In this document: positions 18,585-27,023 of the stretch, piece after piece
Layout: each line of letters starts with the position of its first letter
Position numbering within the stretch: the stretch's first letter is position 1
Assembly (NCBI GenBank): GCA_965227455.1
Contig: OZ245752.1
Coordinates: forward strand, 4,278,001-4,342,000
Source of the DNA: JABDIP01 sp965227455
GTDB taxonomy: Bacteria; Pseudomonadota; Alphaproteobacteria; DSM-16000; Inquilinaceae
Direction: 5' to 3'
DNA length: 64,000 nt
Notes under the pieces: generated by a model
What the model was told of the DNA's origin: nothing
The model's database searches: none
Seen by the model: the letters and a program-made list of their open reading frames with translations, nothing else
Program-made: the position numbers and the translations under genes

Positions 18585-20678
18585 ATGGGCACCCAGTTGT
18601 TGTTGAGGCGCATCCTGCGCCTGGTTACCCGAGACGCCGTGCCGGGATCGCCGCTAGCGGAGGCGATCCTGCAATGGTGCCTGGCCAACGCCGCCGCCCT
18701 CGGCCTGGAGGATGTTCTCGAGGCCGAAGACGCCGCTCCGTCACGCCCGGCCCGCAAGGGCTGGGCCCGTTGGCGTGCCCGGGCCTTTGGCGGCGTCCCG
18801 GCGACGGACGTTGCGGACGATCCCTGGGACCGGCTGCGCACGGCGCTGGCCGGGCCGGAGCCGGCGGGCGGCAAGACCGCACCCCCCGACGACCCGGCCC
18901 CGCAGCCGCTGGCGCTTTGCGCGCGCCTGGCCACCCTGCTGGCCTTGGAGGAGGACGAGGCGCGGCTGGTCCAGTTCGTGGTCGGGTTAACCCGGCTGGA
19001 GGTGCCGGCCTCCCTGGTCCGCTGCCTGCAGTCCGAGGGTCTCGATGTCACCGCCATGGTCGGCGCGCTCTCCGGGTTTCCCACGGTGCAGGCCATCTCC
19101 CAGAGCCAGCCGGTGCGGCTGGGGCTGATCGGGCTCGTGAGCATGCGCGGCGGCCATGTGGCGCTCTATCCGAAGGACCCGTTGCAGCGGGTACTGGACG
19201 GCCTGCCCTTCGAGGACGACGCCCTGATCGAATGCCTGGTCGGCGCCCGGGTCCGCCCGTCGCTGGAACTCGCCGATTTCGCCGAGCAGGCCGAAACGGT
19301 CGACCTGCTGCGGCGCATGCTGTCCGGCGCGCTCGCCACCGGCGCGGAGGGCATCAACATCCTGCTCTACGGCCCGCCCGGCACGGGCAAGACCGAGCTC
19401 GCCAAGGTCCTGGCCGAGGCCGCCGGGGCAGCGCTCTACGTGGTCGGCGAGGTCACCGAGCATGGCGAGGAGCCGACCCGCTGGGACCGGGTGATGGCGC
19501 TGAAGCTGGCGCAGCGGGTGCTGGCCAATCGCCGCGACGCGGTGCTGCTGTTCGACGAGATGGAGGACATGATCAGCGGCCCGCGCCCCGGAACCGGCAT
19601 CGTCGTGCAGAATCGCGACGACGGCTCCAAGGTCTTCGTGAACCGCATGTTCGAGTCCAACCCGGTGCCGACCCTGTGGACCTCGAACCATATCGGCAGC
19701 GTCGACCCGGCCTTCCTCAGGCGCATGAGCTATGTGCTGCGCATGGATCTGCCGATGCCGGCGGCGCGGCGGCGCATCCTCGGCCGCATCGCCCGGGAGG
19801 AGGATCTGTCGCTTTCCGACGATGCGGTGGAGCGCCTGGCCGAGTCGGCGCCGGAGGCGACCACCATCGCCCGCAACGCCGTGCGCGCCGCACGGCTGGC
19901 CGAAGGCGGTGCTGAGGATGCGCGACGGGCGGTCGCCTCGCTGGTCGCCGGCATCCGCCATGGCCGCCTGCGGCCGCCCGTGCGGGCCGGAGACCGTTCG
20001 CTCGACCTCGATCTCTACGAGGCCGACACCTCGATCGAGACGCTGACGGCGAAGCTGGCGGCCGACGGCGCGCCGGCCGATTTCTCGCTGCTGCTGACCG
20101 GCCCGCCCGGCACCGGCAAGACCGCGCTTGCCCACCACATCGCCCGCCGGCTGGACCGGCCGCTGGTGGTGAAGCGAGCCTCGGACCTGCTGTCCAAGTG
20201 GATCGGCGAGACCGAGCAGCAGATCGCCCAGGCCTTCGCAGAGGCGGCCCATTACGGCACGGTGCTGCTGTTCGACGAGCTGGACTCGCTGCTGTTCGAC
20301 CGCGGCATGGCGAGACACAGCTGGGAGGTCAGCCAGGTCAACGAGCTGCTGACCTGGATGGATGTGCATCCCCTGCCCTTCATCGCCGCCTCGAACCATC
20401 CGGACAAGCTGGACCCGGCGACCCTGCGCCGCTTCGTCTTCAAGATTGCGCTCGAGCCGTTGCCGCCTGCCAAGGCGGCGCACGCCTTCGCGACCTATTT
20501 CGGCAGCCCCGCGCCGGCCGACCTCGCCCGCATCGCCGGCCTGACCCCGGGCGACTTCGCCGTGGTCGCCCGCCAGATCCGCTTCGACGGCACCCGCCCC
20601 GGCCCCGCCGCCATCGTCGAACTCCTGGCCCGCGAGGCGCACGCCAAGCCCGCCGTCCGCCGCCGGATCGGGTACTAG
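18585..20678 (+). CDS. Double-AAA+ ATPase
   Basis: 697 residues with two AAA+ modules. Module 1 has Walker A GPPGTGKTELA near residue 263 and Walker B AVLLFDEME near 319. Module 2 has Walker A GPPGTGKTALA near 506 and Walker B TVLLFDELDS near 558, and a pore-loop-like SKWIGETEQQ about 20 residues after Walker A. The N-terminal ~230 residues are Ala/Leu-rich and not recognised; they may be an adaptor domain. Module 2 is of the classical Cdc48/SpoVK type; module 1 is more divergent. Such enzymes unfold or remodel proteins, but the substrate cannot be read from sequence. The ATG at 18585 lacks a clear ribosome binding site, so the start is uncertain. A DUF5675-like tail fragment follows its stop, so it may be an inserted module. 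Confidence 0.85.
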   Translation: MGTQLLLRRILRLVTRDAVPGSPLAEAILQWCLANAAALGLEDVLEAEDAAPSRPARKGWARWRARAFGGVPATDVADDPWDRLRTALAGPEPAGGKTAPPDDPAPQPLALCARLATLLALEEDEARLVQFVVGLTRLEVPASLVRCLQSEGLDVTAMVGALSGFPTVQAISQSQPVRLGLIGLVSMRGGHVALYPKDPLQRVLDGLPFEDDALIECLVGARVRPSLELADFAEQAETVDLLRRMLSGALATGAEGINILLYGPPGTGKTELAKVLAEAAGAALYVVGEVTEHGEEPTRWDRVMALKLAQRVLANRRDAVLLFDEMEDMISGPRPGTGIVVQNRDDGSKVFVNRMFESNPVPTLWTSNHIGSVDPAFLRRMSYVLRMDLPMPAARRRILGRIAREEDLSLSDDAVERLAESAPEATTIARNAVRAARLAEGGAEDARRAVASLVAGIRHGRLRPPVRAGDRSLDLDLYEADTSIETLTAKLAADGAPADFSLLLTGPPGTGKTALAHHIARRLDRPLVVKRASDLLSKWIGETEQQIAQAFAEAAHYGTVLLFDELDSLLFDRGMARHSWEVSQVNELLTWMDVHPLPFIAASNHPDKLDPATLRRFVFKIALEPLPPAKAAHAFATYFGSPAPADLARIAGLTPGDFAVVARQIRFDGTRPGPAAIVELLAREAHAKPAVRRRIGY

Positions 20679-20722
20679 CGAGGACCGGGACGAAGGGCTC
20701 GGCCGGGATCGGGTGGAAAACG

Positions 20723-20760
20723 TGAGATCGAATTTGTCGATAGCGACAGGGTGTCCGTTC
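20723..20760 (+). pseudogene. Fragment resembling the DUF5675 gene 3' end
   Basis: About 37 bases match 18213-18250 with four mismatches, in the part encoding EIEYVDSDRASV (here EIEFVDSDRVSV). It lies in the 330-base gap between the AAA+ gene and the SRPBCC-like gene, which shows no other feature. The match is too long and too specific to look like chance in coding sequence, but its flanks are poorly conserved. Confidence 0.5.
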
Positions 20761-21008
20761 GACAACGGCGAGAGCATTCGTAGTTCCCGCGGTTTTGATC
20801 TCCGTCAGGGCGGCCGTCTGTCGACGGCGGCATCATCGCGATCCCCAAACTGAATTGGCTTGCGGTTCCTTTCCGGTTTGGCGTCGTTTGGCCGAGTGCT
20901 TCGACGGCGGCGGCCGTCGCGCGGATGGGCTTCGCTGCAATTCGGTGCCTTGCGCAATGGCCAAGGGCGCAGAGAGCTGCACCAATCCCAAGAACTCGAG
21001 GGCCCGCG

Positions 21009-21521
21009 ATGGACACCACCCGCTCGACGCAAATGGCTCGCGCGTTTCTGGCCCAAGGCGGTCGCTTCAAGCGCAAGACCCAGACCTACACCCGGCGGTT
21101 CAGCGCCGGCCCGGAGGTCGTCTTCCCGCAATTCTGCCCGACGCGCGAGATGGACTGGATCACCGGTTGGAAGGCCGATCTGGTCTATAGCGATAGCGGC
21201 TACGCAGAACGGGATTGCGTGTTCACGACCCCGGCGGACAACATCCTGGGTCCGGGCTTGTGGGTTTTCACCGGCTACGAGCCCAACAAGAGTGCCGAGA
21301 TCGTGGTCATCCATGACGCCAACTTTGTGCAGCACTGGCATATCGACCTCGTTGACAAGGGCGACGGCACCAGCGAGGCGACCTGGACAATCATCTTCAC
21401 CGCCATCAATGAAGCCGGCAACGCGGTGATCGAGGCGATGCCGGATCGGGATCCGGATTTCGATCGTCTGATCGACGGGTTGGAGCATTTCGTCACCACC
21501 GGCGAAAGGCGGAACAGCTAG
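21009..21521 (+). CDS. SRPBCC/START-like protein
   Basis: 170 residues from the ATG at 21009 (another Met at 21033). The pattern suits the SRPBCC helix-grip fold used for binding hydrophobic ligands: an opening strand with QTYTRRFSAGPEVVFPQFCP, then WITGWKADLVYSDSGYAERD, a strand-rich middle (VVIHDANFVQHWHIDLVDKG) and the final helix DPDFDRLIDGLEHFVTTGE. No catalytic motif is evident and no partner gene is adjacent. A longer frame upstream exists, but its composition is that of noncoding DNA. Family assignment is by overall pattern and is moderate. Confidence 0.6.
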   Translation: MDTTRSTQMARAFLAQGGRFKRKTQTYTRRFSAGPEVVFPQFCPTREMDWITGWKADLVYSDSGYAERDCVFTTPADNILGPGLWVFTGYEPNKSAEIVVIHDANFVQHWHIDLVDKGDGTSEATWTIIFTAINEAGNAVIEAMPDRDPDFDRLIDGLEHFVTTGERRNS

Positions 21522-21535
21522 GACCCCGAAGGCAC

Positions 21536-21560
21536 CGGGTTCGATCGAACGTCGAACCCG
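21536..21560 (+). terminator. Perfect dyad after the SRPBCC-like gene
   Basis: CGGGTTCGA at 21536-21544 and TCGAACCCG at 21552-21560 form a 9-bp stem with a 7-base loop 14 bases after the stop. There is no U tract, so it is only a candidate terminator. Confidence 0.4.
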
Positions 21561-22008
21561 CGGATTGCGCGTGAAACCGATCGACACCGCAGTCGTCCGA
21601 GCTGGGGCGAAAGCGGCAGAGGGTGCGCTGAGCATCGGAGCCTGGAGCCACGAATGCGGTACTCCGACCCTTTTGAACCCGGCAATTCGGCAACGGTCAC
21701 CGTAATCCGCAGCTCGGCCACTCCCACCTGGGCCGGCCGCTGATCCGAGCGCCGGCGTTCAAGCAAAGGTGAACAGAACTGACACCCGCGATTCAGTGCG
21801 GGGTTCGGGTCGAAACGCCTGGAATTGCGGCCGTTCCGGGTCTATCGCATAGGCCCACATCACCGGCCTCGACAATCTTCCGTTAACGATATCTGCAGGG
21901 GCCCGGACCTAGGGTCGCGGCAACTGCCGTCTTGAGGTCGAACGGGCTTGGCCAATAGCGCCGGCCCGGCCGATCGGCAGACCCGCCATCCCGTGCACGA
22001 GGTTCTCC
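21561..22008. other. Intergenic gap without recognisable content
   Basis: About 450 bases between the SRPBCC-like gene and the lipoprotein. No ORF with coding character, no repeat and no clear promoter was found. Confidence 0.4.
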
Positions 22009-22695
22009 ATGCGTCTCGGTACCGCTCTGATCCTGCCGCTGCTTGTGCTTGCCCTCACCGGTTGTGCCGCCACCGAGCAATCGAACAAGGTCACCCATTC
22101 CGGTTTCCTGGCCGATTACAGCCTGTTGTCGCCTGGCGAGGAGGACGACGCGGCGTTCCGCTATTGGAACCACGACATCGACTGGTCGGCCTATGACAAG
22201 ATCCTGCTGGACCCGGTGACCCTGTGGGGGGCGCCGGCCGCGGAGGAGATGCCGAACGAGGATCTGCAGCGGCTGGCCAACAACCTCTTCGGCCTGATGT
22301 ATCAGGAGCTGTCCAAGGACTACACCATGGTCAGCGAGCCGCAATACGGGACACTGCGCATCCAGTTCGCGCTGACCGGGGCGGAGCGCTCCAACCCGGC
22401 GCTGGACGTGGTCTCCACCGTGGTGCCCACGGCCTTCGTGCTGTCCTCGGCGTCCCAGTTCGTCACCGGCGAGCCGGCCTTCGGCGGCGACGCCATGGTC
22501 GAGGCCCGGGTCACCGACTCCGTCACCTCCCAGACCCTGGGCGCGGTGATCGACCGGCGGGTCGGCGGCAAGGACCTCGGCGGCTCCCACGACAGCTGGG
22601 ACGACGTCAACGCCGCCTTCGTCTTCTGGAGCCAGCTGACCCGCTGGCGCCTCTGCGACCTGCGCGGGGACGACGACTGCGTGGCGCCGGGCTGA
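22009..22695 (+). CDS. DUF3313-type lipoprotein
   Basis: 228 residues. The N-terminus is a lipoprotein signal ending in the lipobox LTGC with the acylated Cys at residue 19, so the mature protein is membrane-anchored at the periplasmic face or outer membrane. The body matches the DUF3313 style: HSGFLADYSLL, then YDKILLDPVTLW, a helix with LQRLANNLFGLMYQEL, a strand TLRIQFALTGAERS and a C-terminal W-rich helix. Function of the family is unknown. It is monocistronic on the + strand and convergent with the papain-like gene. The 217-base gap after it turns AT-rich near 22860 and contains a GGTTAC-T-GTAACC dyad at 22841-22853. Confidence 0.75.
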   Translation: MRLGTALILPLLVLALTGCAATEQSNKVTHSGFLADYSLLSPGEEDDAAFRYWNHDIDWSAYDKILLDPVTLWGAPAAEEMPNEDLQRLANNLFGLMYQELSKDYTMVSEPQYGTLRIQFALTGAERSNPALDVVSTVVPTAFVLSSASQFVTGEPAFGGDAMVEARVTDSVTSQTLGAVIDRRVGGKDLGGSHDSWDDVNAAFVFWSQLTRWRLCDLRGDDDCVAPG

Positions 22696-22912
22696 GCCGG
22701 TCGCAGGCCTCGCGCCGTCTCGCCCCTCGATTGACCGGCCGATCGGCGGTGCCGATTTCATCGCGGGTCTCGAGGCGAGGCTCGACCGGCAACGGGCGCT
22801 TGGCAGACAGGGATGGAAAGCGGCCGTAGTCGAGTAATTCGGTTACTGTAACCGTGACAAGATTGCGTCTAAACTATTGATTTAAAAAGTAAAAAACATC
22901 CTGCGTCCACGG

Positions 22913-23413
22913 TCAGTACAATAGACAGAGTTTCGTAATTGGACTCGACAGGTAGCGGGGTTGGGTGATCCACGACTGGTAGCTGATCGGGCGAATCGTC
23001 CCCCGGTTAACGGGAGATGGATCGTACTCCGTAAGCATTGTGCCGGAAGGGGTTCCGGTACCTTTCATGGCGCCGATCACCGTGGCATGGGGCGTCGCTC
23101 CACCGTGGAGGCGCTGCGTGTCGAACACGCCCACGGGACCGATCCTCAGCAGCTTCTGGAGCTGCGGAAGGGTCTTCTTGGCGCCGGCTCTTGGTTTCAG
23201 TTCTGCGAAGCGCAAGCGATAGGCTCGTGCCAGGCGCTTGTAGTATTCCGCTTGAGGTGGAATGCCGCCGTGTTCTGGAAGGAAGAAGCTCGTGTCGATT
23301 GGCCCGGGTGTGTAGGTGGTCGCCCCCTTCAACATCGCCACGGCCGCAAGCCAACAGGTACTCGACGTGGACTGAGGGACCAATGTGACCTTGTGTTTGA
23401 TATTGACCGTCAT
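22913..23413 (-). CDS. Papain-like cysteine protease (C70/AvrRpt2-like)
   Basis: 166 residues without signal peptide. The catalytic layout of the papain-like C70/C39 superfamily is visible: oxyanion Gln14 and nucleophile Cys20 in VPQSTSSTCWLAAVAML, His109 in GGATPHATVIGA, and Asp131 in TEYDPSP as the third residue. The size fits a stand-alone protease domain. It lies among accessory genes, with an AT-rich stretch at its 3' side. Proteases of this fold occur as type III or type VI effectors and as toxin domains, but nothing here shows a delivery signal or an immunity partner, so the role is open. The 23414-23681 gap upstream carries nothing recognisable. Confidence 0.65.
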   Translation of the reverse strand: MTVNIKHKVTLVPQSTSSTCWLAAVAMLKGATTYTPGPIDTSFFLPEHGGIPPQAEYYKRLARAYRLRFAELKPRAGAKKTLPQLQKLLRIGPVGVFDTQRLHGGATPHATVIGAMKGTGTPSGTMLTEYDPSPVNRGTIRPISYQSWITQPRYLSSPITKLCLLY

Positions 23414-23681
23414 TGCCTTCTGGAGAATTGGCTAAGACAACTGACAGTTTGGACGTTCAACTTTGGAGCTGGGTGTTCAAACCGTCCCGGTACCAATAAC
23501 CGAGACAACATCTTCCCGCAGTGATCTATATCAGCAGGAATTGGCGAACGAATATCCAGCAGCACCGAAATGCCGATGCGAAGTATCTTCAGCCCGTCAG
23601 TCCCGCTGCAAATCTAGAATCGTTGGACCGGCTATCCGTTGGTTCCGGGTTCAGGCCTGGAAGGGCAAGGGTGACGCGCCC

Positions 23682-24911
23682 TCAAAGCCCCATCTGCTCG
23701 CGTCCAAGCTCGGTCAGATCCGCCGCCGTGGCCCGGCCTTCGAAATCCACCTCGTAATCCTCGGCGGCGAAATCCGGGGCGCTTTCGCCGGCCAGGAACC
23801 TGACCGCCTGCTTGCGCACATAGGCCTCGTTCTTGGCGCAGCGCGGCGAGGCGCCGATGTAGATGACGTTGGCGTAATCGCTGCCGTTATGCTCGTCGGC
23901 CACCGCGTGGATGATGTCGGGATGCCACCAGACCGTGTCGCCGGGCTCCACCATCGGGATCGACACCAGGCCCTCCAGGATGTCCCCGTGCCATTGCGGA
24001 TCGGCGGACAGGGCCCGGCCCGGCGTGGCGCCGCAGAGATCGTCTTCCGCCAGATCGTCCTGCAAGGCCCGCAACAGGAAATAGGCGATGCCGCGGGCGG
24101 TCGGAATGACGCTCAGCGTGCCGTCGGTCGGCCCCTGGGCGGTCAGCGCCGTCCAGCCCTGGAAGGTGCGGAACATGGAGCACACGGCCGGGGACTCGTA
24201 CTCCCGGGTCTGGGTCCGGAAGGTCGCCTTCCACGGGTCGTAGCTCTGCCAGTCGCCCTCGAAGATGGCGCCGTAGATGCGCTGATAGGCGGGATCGACC
24301 CAGCGCTCATAGGAGCCCGAATCCATATGCGGCGACAGGCCCAGGGTCTTGTCGCCGGGCTCGCGACGGCGGGTGCGGTCGGCATAGGCGTAGTCCCGGT
24401 CCGGGTCGAACTCGTCGCCCATGGGTCCCGAGACATCCCACAGCCGGTTCAGGAACCGCTTGGCCGCCGCCATGGACTCCGCCTGGCGCGCCATGACCTG
24501 CGGCCTCGACCAGTAGAGGCCGAAGATCTGCGGCGCGCCGGCCTCCAGCGTGCTGAAGAACTGGTCGAGCCCGGCCTTCTCCTTGGCCTTGGCGTAATAG
24601 CCGTTGCCGTCGATATAGGCGCCCAGCTCGGCGTTCCAGTCTTCCGCCATGGCCCTGGGAAAGACGCCGCGGATGATCGCCGTACCGGTCCTGCGGATGG
24701 CCTCCCGTGTGGCCGCCGGCACCTGATCCGATTGGATCGCCGCGAAATCCAGCTCCGGAATGCTGGACGTGCCCGTTTCCGCGGCCTCGCGAATGGCCTC
24801 CACGTCCCGCAGCGTCTGATCCCGAACGGACGAGAACGCCGCCTTCACATCCTGCCTGGCGCGCAGCATGCGTTTGGTCTCGCGAATATAGTCGCTGATC
24901 GTCCGGTCCAT
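23682..24911 (-). CDS. DUF1479 (YbiU-type) Fe(II)/2-oxoglutarate-dependent oxygenase-like protein
   Basis: 409 residues from the ATG at 24911, chosen because GGGGAGGATCACC precedes it; a Met seven codons upstream lacks this. The sequence matches the DUF1479 family, related to phytanoyl-CoA dioxygenase. A double-stranded beta-helix metal site is suggested by HMDSGSYERW (His-x-Asp) and the distal WWHPDIIHAVADEHNG. The IIRGVFPRAMAEDWN and TRQYESP-like segments are also typical. Substrate unknown. It lies in the same orientation as the oxidoreductase upstream (87-base gap), so the two may be co-transcribed. Confidence 0.8.
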   Translation of the reverse strand: MDRTISDYIRETKRMLRARQDVKAAFSSVRDQTLRDVEAIREAAETGTSSIPELDFAAIQSDQVPAATREAIRRTGTAIIRGVFPRAMAEDWNAELGAYIDGNGYYAKAKEKAGLDQFFSTLEAGAPQIFGLYWSRPQVMARQAESMAAAKRFLNRLWDVSGPMGDEFDPDRDYAYADRTRRREPGDKTLGLSPHMDSGSYERWVDPAYQRIYGAIFEGDWQSYDPWKATFRTQTREYESPAVCSMFRTFQGWTALTAQGPTDGTLSVIPTARGIAYFLLRALQDDLAEDDLCGATPGRALSADPQWHGDILEGLVSIPMVEPGDTVWWHPDIIHAVADEHNGSDYANVIYIGASPRCAKNEAYVRKQAVRFLAGESAPDFAAEDYEVDFEGRATAADLTELGREQMGL

Positions 24912-24998
24912 GGTGATCCTCCCCAAACCCATCTTGTCACACTCGGCGTCCTGCTCGTGATAGCCGGCAGCTCGCGACCCTGCGTTCGCCCGATGTCG

Positions 24999-26048
24999 TC
25001 AGCCAGGCTCCGACACCCGGACGAGCTGCTTGCCGAAATTGCCGCCCTCCAGCATGGCCATGAAGGCTGCCGGCGCGGAGTCCAGGCCCTCCGCGACGGT
25101 CTCGCGATAGGTGATGCGGCCCTCGCGAATGTAGCCGCCGACCTCCTTGGCGAATTCCGGGTAGCGGTGGAAGTGGTCGAAGATGATGAATCCGTTGACC
25201 GACAGACGGTTGACCAGGATGGTGCGCCACATCCGCGGCAGGCGGTCGCCGCCCGGCTGCTCCCCGCCCCCCATCACGCCGCGATTGTACCAGGCGATCA
25301 TGCCGCAGACCGGGATGCGGCCGCCGACATTCATCAGCGGCACGACCGCCTCCAGGGTCTTGCCGCCGACATTCTCCCAATAAATGTCGACGCCGTCCGG
25401 ACAAGCCTCGGCCAGCGCCGCCCGCAACGCCTTGGCGTCGGCCGCGGCGCGGTGGTCGATGCAGGCGTCGAAACCCAGTGTCTCGACCGCATAGGCGCAT
25501 TTCTCCGCCCCGCCTGCGACGCCCACGACCCTGAGCCCTTGGATCTTGCCGAGCTGTCCGACCATCGACCCGACCGCCCCAGTGGCGGCGGAGACGACCA
25601 GGGTTTCGCCCGCTTTCGGCCGGCCGTATTCCTTGAGACCGACCCAGCCGGTAAGGCCGGGCATTCCCAGCACGCCCAATGCAGTCGAGATCGGCGCCAA
25701 TGACGGGTCCAGCTTCTGCAGGGCCTTCGCCTTGGCGACGCCATGACTGGCCCAGCCGAACATGCCCATCACGATGTCGCCGGGCTTGAGGCCGGGATCG
25801 TTGGAGACCTCCACCTGGGCGACGCAGCCGCCCTCCATGGTGCCGCCGATGTCTACGGCCTGCGCGTAGGATTTGGCATCGTCCATGCGGCCGCGCATAT
25901 ACGGGTCCAGCGACAGGTAGAGCACGCGCGCCAGCACCTCGCCCTCGCCCGGCTCGGGCATCGGGGCCGCCTCCAGCCGGAAGTTCGCCGCCGTCGGCGC
26001 CCCCTCGGGCCGTTTCGCCAACACGATCCGCTGCATCTCCGATGGCAT
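24999..26048 (-). CDS. NADP-dependent medium-chain oxidoreductase (CurA/prostaglandin-reductase type)
   Basis: 349 residues from the ATG at 26048, with GGAGGACAATCCC just upstream. Zinc-independent MDR enzyme reducing alpha,beta-unsaturated carbonyl compounds with NADPH. It has the subfamily hallmarks: LYLSLDPYMRGRM near residue 46, the nucleotide-binding loop SAATGAVGSMVGQLGKIQG, YWENVGG, PVCGMIAWYN and RRxxF-type VNRLSVNGFIIFDH. The zinc-binding cysteines of alcohol dehydrogenases are absent, as expected. It probably heads a two-gene unit with the DUF1479 gene. Confidence 0.9.
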   Translation of the reverse strand: MPSEMQRIVLAKRPEGAPTAANFRLEAAPMPEPGEGEVLARVLYLSLDPYMRGRMDDAKSYAQAVDIGGTMEGGCVAQVEVSNDPGLKPGDIVMGMFGWASHGVAKAKALQKLDPSLAPISTALGVLGMPGLTGWVGLKEYGRPKAGETLVVSAATGAVGSMVGQLGKIQGLRVVGVAGGAEKCAYAVETLGFDACIDHRAAADAKALRAALAEACPDGVDIYWENVGGKTLEAVVPLMNVGGRIPVCGMIAWYNRGVMGGGEQPGGDRLPRMWRTILVNRLSVNGFIIFDHFHRYPEFAKEVGGYIREGRITYRETVAEGLDSAPAAFMAMLEGGNFGKQLVRVSEPG

Positions 26049-26365
26049 GGGATTGTCCTCCAATGAATCCGTTCCACTGTCACGGTTGGAGCGCGGTCCT
26101 GCAACCGGCAATCGGCGGCCCAACAGCACGGTCCGGGCCTGGCCGGCAACGCCGAATGCGCCTCGAAATCATTAGCAATAGCTCCCGATGGCACCTATCA
26201 TCGATTGATATATAAATGGCTGCAGCGTCTTAAAGCTGCATGGTGGGGATCGAAAATCCAGGAGCTAGCGCTGCCTGCATTGCAGGAGTCTCGCGCGTTG
26301 CTCTAACCGCGCAGAACCGGGGTCACGGCTCAACTCCGAAGACCAGGCGATTGGAGACGAACACC
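26049..26365. other. Divergent intergenic region
   Basis: 317 bases between the oxidoreductase (-) and the deaminase-like gene (+). It is AT-rich around 26170-26235 (TTGATATATAAATGG), where promoters of either gene could lie. No dyad or ORF was recognised with confidence. Confidence 0.35.
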
Positions 26366-26968
26366 ATGCTTCGCGATTCATCCGATTTACCCCGCCCCGA
26401 AGAGGTGCCGGAATACATCAACATTCCAGGCCTCGGCGGCAAGCTGCTGTACGACTTTGCAACGCTCTCCGAGCAACACAGATACGGGTGCTGCTCAATC
26501 GAATTTGGCAAGGATGACAGGTATATTTTCTCATACAGCTCCGGATACGGCAAAGATGCCGAAGAGCGTTTCATCGACGATTTCCAGAACTGCGTCGATT
26601 ACTACGGCGGTACCCCGCGGACCATCCACCTGCTCACCAAATGGAATCCCTGCGCACGCTTGTGTAGCGGCGCAATCAAGAAGTTGATTACAGACAATCC
26701 CAAAATTGAAGAAGTCTACATCGGGTATGCAGAGCCCTATATTTCAAACAAGCATGGCCACTCTGAAGACATGAAGAGCGTTTCACTGGCGGTCCAAAAC
26801 CTGAATTTTTCTTACACCCATACGAGTAGCTCTGCCGAAGGCATCCTTCCAACGACGAGAGTCGTTTGCTCAATGCTTGGGGCGGACGTCATTCGAGCTG
26901 CCGCCGTCGGGCACTTCTCGCGCCGCCGAACCGAAGTGGAGCAACGCCAGAAATCACTATTCGGTTGA
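26366..26968 (+). CDS. Putative free-standing deaminase-fold protein
   Basis: 200 residues from the ATG at 26366 (GGAGACG eleven bases upstream); the frame is open further upstream but without coding character. The order of elements fits the cytidine-deaminase fold: strand YIFSYSSGYGK, helix starting D64-A-E66, strand TIHLLTKW leading into P95-C96-A-R-L-C100, helix SGAIKKLI, strand EEVYIGYAEPY. Deaminases use an H/C/D-x-E motif for the first zinc ligand and catalytic Glu and a PC-xn-C motif for the other two, so D64, C96 and C100 would bind zinc and E66 would act in catalysis. Asp as the first ligand is the rarer variant. Composition is less GC-rich than its neighbours and the gene sits among effector-like genes, suggesting transfer. 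Substrate and role unknown; family assignment tentative. Confidence 0.5.
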   Translation: MLRDSSDLPRPEEVPEYINIPGLGGKLLYDFATLSEQHRYGCCSIEFGKDDRYIFSYSSGYGKDAEERFIDDFQNCVDYYGGTPRTIHLLTKWNPCARLCSGAIKKLITDNPKIEEVYIGYAEPYISNKHGHSEDMKSVSLAVQNLNFSYTHTSSSAEGILPTTRVVCSMLGADVIRAAAVGHFSRRRTEVEQRQKSLFG

Positions 26969-27023
26969 TTGACCGACCAGCCGATTCGGCAGTTCTGGCC
27001 AGATCGGTGTGGTCCGATACAGA

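Noticed and set aside
23463..25703. 746-codon open frame on the plus strand
   Set aside because: Antisense to the DUF1479 and oxidoreductase genes, which have clear families and ribosome binding sites; no domain in the plus-strand product.
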